Of a stretch of DNA of 10,555 nt, positions 7,414 to 10,555 are shown in pieces. The translations under genes were made by a program, and so were the position numbers. The stretch lies in the NCBI GenBank assembly GCA_027064245.1, contig JAMOPZ010000275.1, positions 1 through 10,555 of the forward strand. Reading direction: 5' to 3'. This DNA comes from Campylobacterales bacterium. Its GTDB lineage: Bacteria > Campylobacterota > Campylobacteria > Campylobacterales > Arcobacteraceae. The number at the start of each line of letters is the position of its first letter. The first letter of the stretch is position 1. The notes under the pieces were generated by a model. That model was not told where the DNA came from, did no database searches, and saw only the letters and a program-made list of their open reading frames with translations.

Positions 7414-8267
7414 GAGAGTTTACCCACCATTTCAAATGAATCTATATCTATATTTAGTTTACTAAAAGCAAAAACTTTATTTCCTAAATCTTTCAAGCTA
7501 GCACCTAGATGATATATCTCGCTATTGTCCAGAATGAAAAATCTATCGTGAAACTCTTTTTTGGTTTTTAATTCTACATTCTTATACTGTCTTTGATATT
7601 TTTGAAAATCTAGCTTTAGTTGTTTTGAGATGTTTTGTGTGTAAATTGTAAAATGTATATTTAGATATTTGCTACATAGTGTGAAAATAGTATCATCTAT
7701 ATAGTTGTCTATAAGCACTACTTCATTCTTAGCACTTTTTAGCAATTCATTTACAAAAACGTATGCGTCATATATTTGACCATTGTAAAATATGCCTTGC
7801 TTTATTAAATTTAGTTCATCGTTTTTAATCTTAGATTTTACAACTTTCATATCATTTTCTAAGTTCATCAATCTTTGCTCTGTGATTTTGTGGGTATTTA
7901 TAGCATATCCATTTGTGATGTACTCTTTTAAAACTGATGTTGCCCATTGACGGAATTTTGTGGCTTTATATGAACTTACTCTATAGCCTACGGAAATAAT
8001 TGCATCAAGGCTATAGTGTTTGAGAGTTCTTTTTACCTTTCTTTTTCCTTCTTGACGAACTACCGAGAAATCCTCGGTAGTTGAGTTTTCATCTAGTTCT
8101 TTTTCTTTGTATATGTTTTTTAGGTGCAAGCTGATATTATCCGTACTTGTATCAAAGAGTTCTGAGATTTGAGATTGACTAAGCCAAATAGTCTCTTTTT
8201 CAACAGAAACATTCAATTCTATCTCACCATTTTCATATACTATTATATTTTGATTATTCATATTCAT
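7410..8267 (-). CDS. RhuM-family protein with PLD-like C-terminal domain
   Basis: A 285-residue two-part protein. Residues ~6-120 match the Virulence_RhuM-type N-terminal domain as I recall it: a wHTH-like start (IWLSQSQISELFDTSTDNIS), then HYSLDAIISVGYRV and FRQWATSVLKEYI. A short helical linker follows (~126-150). Residues ~158-285 form a second domain with VVLIDNYIDDT and HDRFFILDNSEIYHLGAS. The second segment reads H240-x-R242-x4-D247-x7-GAS, resembling the phospholipase D HxKx4Dx6GS motif with Lys replaced by Arg. The same C-terminal domain occurs on ORF6N/antirepressor-like proteins (recalled). The function of RhuM proteins is unknown; rhuM was named in Salmonella pathogenicity island 3 and homologues often sit near restriction-modification or phage genes. 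I chose ATG 8267, 10 bp after fcl, over an upstream TTG at 8273 or ATG 8261. It has no evident role in sugar synthesis. Its stop overlaps the flippase TTG start by 4 bp. Confidence 0.85.
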   Translation of the reverse strand: MNMNNQNIIVYENGEIELNVSVEKETIWLSQSQISELFDTSTDNISLHLKNIYKEKELDENSTTEDFSVVRQEGKRKVKRTLKHYSLDAIISVGYRVSSYKATKFRQWATSVLKEYITNGYAINTHKITEQRLMNLENDMKVVKSKIKNDELNLIKQGIFYNGQIYDAYVFVNELLKSAKNEVVLIDNYIDDTIFTLCSKYLNIHFTIYTQNISKQLKLDFQKYQRQYKNVELKTKKEFHDRFFILDNSEIYHLGASLKDLGNKVFAFSKLNIDIDSFEMVGKLS

Positions 8268-8277
8268 AAACAAAATC

Positions 8278-9234
8278 TTACTCTAAATACCATCTGTACA
8301 TTTCTTTGATTCCTGACTCTAAATCCATTTTATAATTCCACCCAAGACTATTGAGTTTATTTACATCTGTTAATTTCTTCATCGTACCATCTGGTTTTGA
8401 GTTATCAAAATAGAGTTCACCTTTATAACCTACTATTTTTTGAATAGTCTCAGCTAACTCTTTTATGCTTATATCTACACCTGTTCCTATATTTATATGC
8501 GTATTTCGGATCTCTTTATCATCTTCCTCATAAGTATCTTTAAAATCTCTATTTTCAAGTAAAAAAACACAAGCATCCGCCATATCTTCTGAGTACAAGA
8601 ACTCACGTCTAGGTTTTCCACTCCCCCATATCTCTACTTTTGGAGTATTGTTGAGTTTTGCTTCATGCATCTTTCTAAGAAGTGCCGGTAGCACGTGAGA
8701 TGTCTCTAGGTCAAAGTTATCATTTGGACCGTAGAGGTTTGTAGGCATTGCAGAGATGAAGTTTGTACCATATTGTAGGTTATAACTTTCACACATCTTT
8801 ATGCCGGCTATTTTTGCTATAGCGTAAGGCTCATTTGTGTATTCTAACTCACTTGTCAATAAACTATCTTCACTCATAGGTTGAGGGCAGTTTTTTGGGT
8901 ATATACAAGTACTACCTAAAAACAATAATTTTGCTACACCGTTTAGATAACTTTGATGTATTACATTATTTTGAATTTGTAGGTTTTCATATATAAAATC
9001 AGCTCTATAAGTATTGTTCGCAACTATGCCACCGACTTTTGCAGCAGCGAGTATGACATACTCAGGTTTCTCTTTTGCAAAAAACTCTGCTACTGCATTT
9101 GCATCTAAAAGGTCTAATTCTTTATGAGTACGATATACTAAGTTTGTATAACCTTTTAATTCAAGGTTTTTAACTATAGCACTTCCAACAAGTCCTCTAT
9201 GACCTGCTATGTATATTTTGCTATTTTTGTTCAT
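8278..9234 (-). CDS. fcl: GDP-L-fucose synthase
   Basis: A bifunctional 3,5-epimerase/4-reductase that turns GDP-4-keto-6-deoxymannose, the Gmd product, into GDP-L-fucose using NADPH in the cytoplasm. The protein is 318 residues, close to the usual ~320. The N-terminal Rossmann motif GHRGLVG is at residues 11-17. The catalytic Ser-Tyr-Lys set is S108 (in LGSTCIYPK), Y137 and K141 (in EPYAIAK). C110 and H180 match the acid/base residues of E. coli Fcl (C109, H179) with a one-residue offset. The MPTNLYGPNDNFD and GSGKPRREFLYSEDMAD segments are typical of the family. The ATG at 9234 overlaps the toxin gene by 14 bp and has a purine-rich GAGAAG upstream. Near residues 230-245 there is an acidic insert (KDTYEEDDKEIRN). 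It works with gmd despite the intervening pair of genes. Confidence 0.97.
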   Translation of the reverse strand: MNKNSKIYIAGHRGLVGSAIVKNLELKGYTNLVYRTHKELDLLDANAVAEFFAKEKPEYVILAAAKVGGIVANNTYRADFIYENLQIQNNVIHQSYLNGVAKLLFLGSTCIYPKNCPQPMSEDSLLTSELEYTNEPYAIAKIAGIKMCESYNLQYGTNFISAMPTNLYGPNDNFDLETSHVLPALLRKMHEAKLNNTPKVEIWGSGKPRREFLYSEDMADACVFLLENRDFKDTYEEDDKEIRNTHINIGTGVDISIKELAETIQKIVGYKGELYFDNSKPDGTMKKLTDVNKLNSLGWNYKMDLESGIKEMYRWYLE

Positions 9235-9547
9235 CTATCTTCTCTTTATTGAATTTATTAGAATAATCAACTGAAGTGTGATATATTCTTATTATAAATA
9301 TTTCATTTAATACTTTATTTGCTTTGTAGATAACAATATGACTTTCATATACCAGTACTCTACAATCTCTTTTAATGAGTTTATTTTTACATTCTGTACC
9401 CATAAATGGATTCAATTTAAGAAGTTCAATTTTATCTTCATAGTTTGCTAAATAATTTAAAGCATTTGTTTGACCCTCGTTTGCTATATGCGATATAGCA
9501 TCTTCTAAATCTATTTGTGCTTGATTAGAGTATAGTATATTATACAT
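9221..9547 (-). CDS. ParE/RelE-superfamily toxin
   Basis: A 108-residue protein with the ParE/RelE toxin pattern: N-terminal YNILYSNQAQIDLEDAISHI, a central helix ending in LLKLNPFMGTEC, basic strands with KRDCRVLVYESHIVIYKA, and a terminal strand IFIIRIYHTSVDY (the conserved R-I-x-H-x3-D type ending, residues 87-94). ParE members inhibit DNA gyrase and RelE members cleave ribosome-bound mRNA; the sequence alone does not say which applies here. The ATG at 9547 overlaps the antitoxin stop by 8 bp. Its 3' end overlaps the start of fcl by 14 bp, so the module shares coding DNA on its downstream side. The C-terminal ~14 residues (SNKFNKEKIDEQK) are lysine-rich, lie beyond the usual fold end, and partly fall in the overlap. 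No truncation is visible, so it is probably intact. Confidence 0.85.
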   Translation of the reverse strand: MYNILYSNQAQIDLEDAISHIANEGQTNALNYLANYEDKIELLKLNPFMGTECKNKLIKRDCRVLVYESHIVIYKANKVLNEIFIIRIYHTSVDYSNKFNKEKIDEQK

Positions 9548-9758
9548 ATTTTCTTTTTATATCACTTATAATTTCATCATGTGATTTTTCACTTACTCCA
9601 GAGTGTAATCCTTTGTCAATTTCAGACTCCAAATAAGACCAATCTTCTTCAATCAGTTTTTCTTCAACTATTTCCACCTCATGTTTTGGTAAATTTTGTA
9701 AAAAATAGAGTACTTTATCAAATACTGAGTCTTCTATATTTAATTTTAAAGTGTGCAT
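9540..9758 (-). CDS. Putative antitoxin of a type II toxin-antitoxin pair
   Basis: A 72-residue acidic protein encoded directly before a ParE/RelE-family toxin gene, the standard order for type II modules. The N-terminus (MHTLKLNIEDSVFDKV) reads like a short beta strand followed by helix, as in ribbon-helix-helix or RelB-like DNA-binding antitoxins. The C-terminal GVSEKSHDEIISDIKRKY resembles the toxin-binding tail of ParD-type proteins. The ATG at 9758 is supported by AAGGAG 7 nt upstream. Its stop codon overlaps the toxin start by 8 bp, so the two are probably translationally coupled. It begins 18 bp after gmd. By analogy with the family it should neutralise the toxin and may repress its own transcription, but I found no operator-like palindrome upstream. 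The family assignment rests mainly on gene context; the exact antitoxin family is uncertain. Confidence 0.8.
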   Translation of the reverse strand: MHTLKLNIEDSVFDKVLYFLQNLPKHEVEIVEEKLIEEDWSYLESEIDKGLHSGVSEKSHDEIISDIKRKYV

Positions 9759-9765
9759 TATAAAA

Positions 9766-9771
9766 CTCCTT
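9766..9771 (-). promoter_or_regulatory. Strong ribosome binding site of the antitoxin gene
   Basis: On the minus strand AAGGAG sits 7 nt before the ATG at 9758, inside the 18-bp gap after gmd. It is the most canonical Shine-Dalgarno sequence I found in the window. The toxin gene just downstream has only a weak AAGA-like site. A strong antitoxin site with weak toxin initiation would favour antitoxin excess; that last point is inference. Confidence 0.75.
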
Positions 9772-9776
9772 TTTAC

Positions 9777-10555
9777 CTACTCAAAATAGTTCATTATGGT
9801 ATAACCACCATCTTTAAGATACTGATCTTTTGCAACAAGTTTCAAGTCTGATGCCATCATATCATCTACAAGCTCTTTGAGTTGATACTCTCTGCTCCAT
9901 CCAAGTTTAGTTTCTGCTTTTGTTGGGTCTCCTAAAAGCAAATCAACTTCTGTTGGTCTAAAGTATTTCGGGTCAACTGCTACAACTTCATCTCCAACTT
10001 TTAGAGTGTTGTTTTCTATGCCAAGTTCTTCTAATCTGGCTTTATCTACAGAACTAATAATACCTTTTTCATCTACACCTTCGCCCTTAAATTCAAGCTC
10101 TACACCAACATATTTAAATGCCATTCTTACAAAGTCACGAACAGCAGTAGTTTTACCTGTTGCTATGACCCAGTCTTCTGGTTTATCAGCTTGTAGTATC
10201 ATCCACATCATTCTTACATAATCTTTTGCATGACCCCAGTCACGTTTGGCATCAAGATTACCAAGGTAAAGTTTGTCTTGAAGACCAAGGGCTATTTTTG
10301 AAGCTGCTCTTGTGATTTTTCTTGTTACAAATGTCTCACCTCTTACTGGGCTTTCATGGTTAAAAAGGATACCGTTACATGCAAACATACCGTAAGCTTC
10401 ACGATAGTTTACAGTTATCCAGTATGCATACATTTTTGCTACTGCATAGGGAGAACGAGGGTAAAAAGGTGTTGTCTCTTTTTGCGGTGTTTCTTGCACT
10501 TTACCAAAAAGTTCTGATGTCGAGGCTTGATAGATTCTAGTTTTTTCTGTAAGAC
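9777..10555 (-). CDS. gmd: GDP-mannose 4,6-dehydratase, 5' end cut by the window edge
   Basis: This cytoplasmic NADP-dependent short-chain dehydrogenase converts GDP-D-mannose to GDP-4-keto-6-deoxy-D-mannose, the first step toward GDP-L-fucose. About 259 C-terminal residues are visible of the usual ~370; the N-terminal GxxGxxG nucleotide-binding region lies beyond the right edge. The frame is open to the edge, so the GTG near 10499 is an internal valine, not a start. Catalytic signatures are present: the STSELFG segment carries the Thr and Glu, and YPRSPYAVAK gives the YxxxK pair. Family-typical segments NHESPVRGETFVTRKITRA, RDWGHAKDYV and YFRPTEVDLLLGDPTKA follow. The C-terminus looks complete, ending in NYFE and a TAG stop at 9777-9779. 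GC is about 38 %, higher than in distal genes. The usual partner fcl is not adjacent: a toxin-antitoxin-like pair lies between them. Identification is by strong recalled similarity to E. coli Gmd. Confidence 0.97.
   Translation of the reverse strand, partial: LTEKTRIYQASTSELFGKVQETPQKETTPFYPRSPYAVAKMYAYWITVNYREAYGMFACNGILFNHESPVRGETFVTRKITRAASKIALGLQDKLYLGNLDAKRDWGHAKDYVRMMWMILQADKPEDWVIATGKTTAVRDFVRMAFKYVGVELEFKGEGVDEKGIISSVDKARLEELGIENNTLKVGDEVVAVDPKYFRPTEVDLLLGDPTKAETKLGWSREYQLKELVDDMMASDLKLVAKDQYLKDGGYTIMNYFE

Noticed and set aside
9581..9763. Plus-strand open frame opposite the antitoxin gene
   Set aside because: It is antisense to a gene with a strong ribosome binding site, and its own product is Leu-rich with no family resemblance.
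9759..9800. Operator palindrome for autoregulation of the toxin-antitoxin pair
   Set aside because: I looked for a dyad around the gmd end and the antitoxin start and found none convincing; the pair may rely on the upstream operon promoter.
10006..10221. Plus-strand open frame opposite gmd
   Set aside because: It is antisense to a highly conserved part of gmd; its Ser/Thr/Pro-rich translation is typical of a shadow frame.
9777..10499. gmd as a short complete gene starting at a GTG
   Set aside because: The frame continues to the window edge with conserved GMD residues (YQASTSELFGK) before the GTG, so the gene is cut by the window rather than shortened.

Overview
This window carries one long block of genes on the minus strand. 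Transcription runs from the right edge toward the left. It is the distal part of a surface-polysaccharide (O-antigen or capsule) biosynthesis locus. The DNA is AT-rich: hand counts of single 60-base lines give about 38-43 % GC in gmd and fcl and about 12-22 % in the polymerase end. Composition, gene style and protein flavour suggest a Campylobacterota bacterium (Sulfurimonas/Sulfuricurvum/Arcobacter type). That assignment is inference, because the window has no rRNA or other marker gene.

Layout in transcription order (high to low coordinates). (1) gmd, GDP-mannose 4,6-dehydratase, cut by the right edge. (2) A two-gene type II toxin-antitoxin-like pair: a ParD/RelB-like antitoxin and a ParE/RelE-family toxin. 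(3) fcl, GDP-L-fucose synthase. (4) A RhuM-family protein with a PLD-like C-terminus. (5) A Wzx-type flippase. (6) A radical SAM protein with a SPASM-like C-terminal cysteine set. (7) A polysaccharide pyruvyl transferase family protein. (8) A GT4 glycosyltransferase. (9) A small membrane-anchored coiled-coil protein of unknown function. (10) A GT2 glycosyltransferase. (11) A polytopic membrane protein that is probably the Wzy polymerase. Genes overlap by 1-14 bp or are separated by at most 18 bp, and no internal terminator or promoter was recognised, so this looks like one transcript with translational coupling.

How the genes would work together: Gmd and Fcl make GDP-L-fucose from GDP-mannose. 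GT4 and GT2 enzymes add sugars to a lipid-linked repeat unit. The pyruvyl transferase homologue probably decorates it, and the radical SAM enzyme may add an unknown modification. Wzx flips the unit and Wzy polymerises it. No priming glycosyltransferase, Wzz, export machinery or obvious dedicated fucosyltransferase is visible; these may lie outside the window.

The unusual elements are three genes unrelated to sugar chemistry (the antitoxin/toxin pair between gmd and fcl, and the RhuM/PLD-like gene between fcl and wzx) that are fitted seamlessly into the operon. Other points of note are a radical SAM/SPASM gene directly before a pyruvyl transferase gene, a 14-bp tandem repeat inside wzx whose unit length is not a multiple of three, and sharp composition shifts inside wzx and the GT2 gene that suggest mosaic recombination. 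No tRNA, rRNA, CRISPR array, insertion sequence or riboswitch was seen, and no gene-free stretch exceeds 300 bases.
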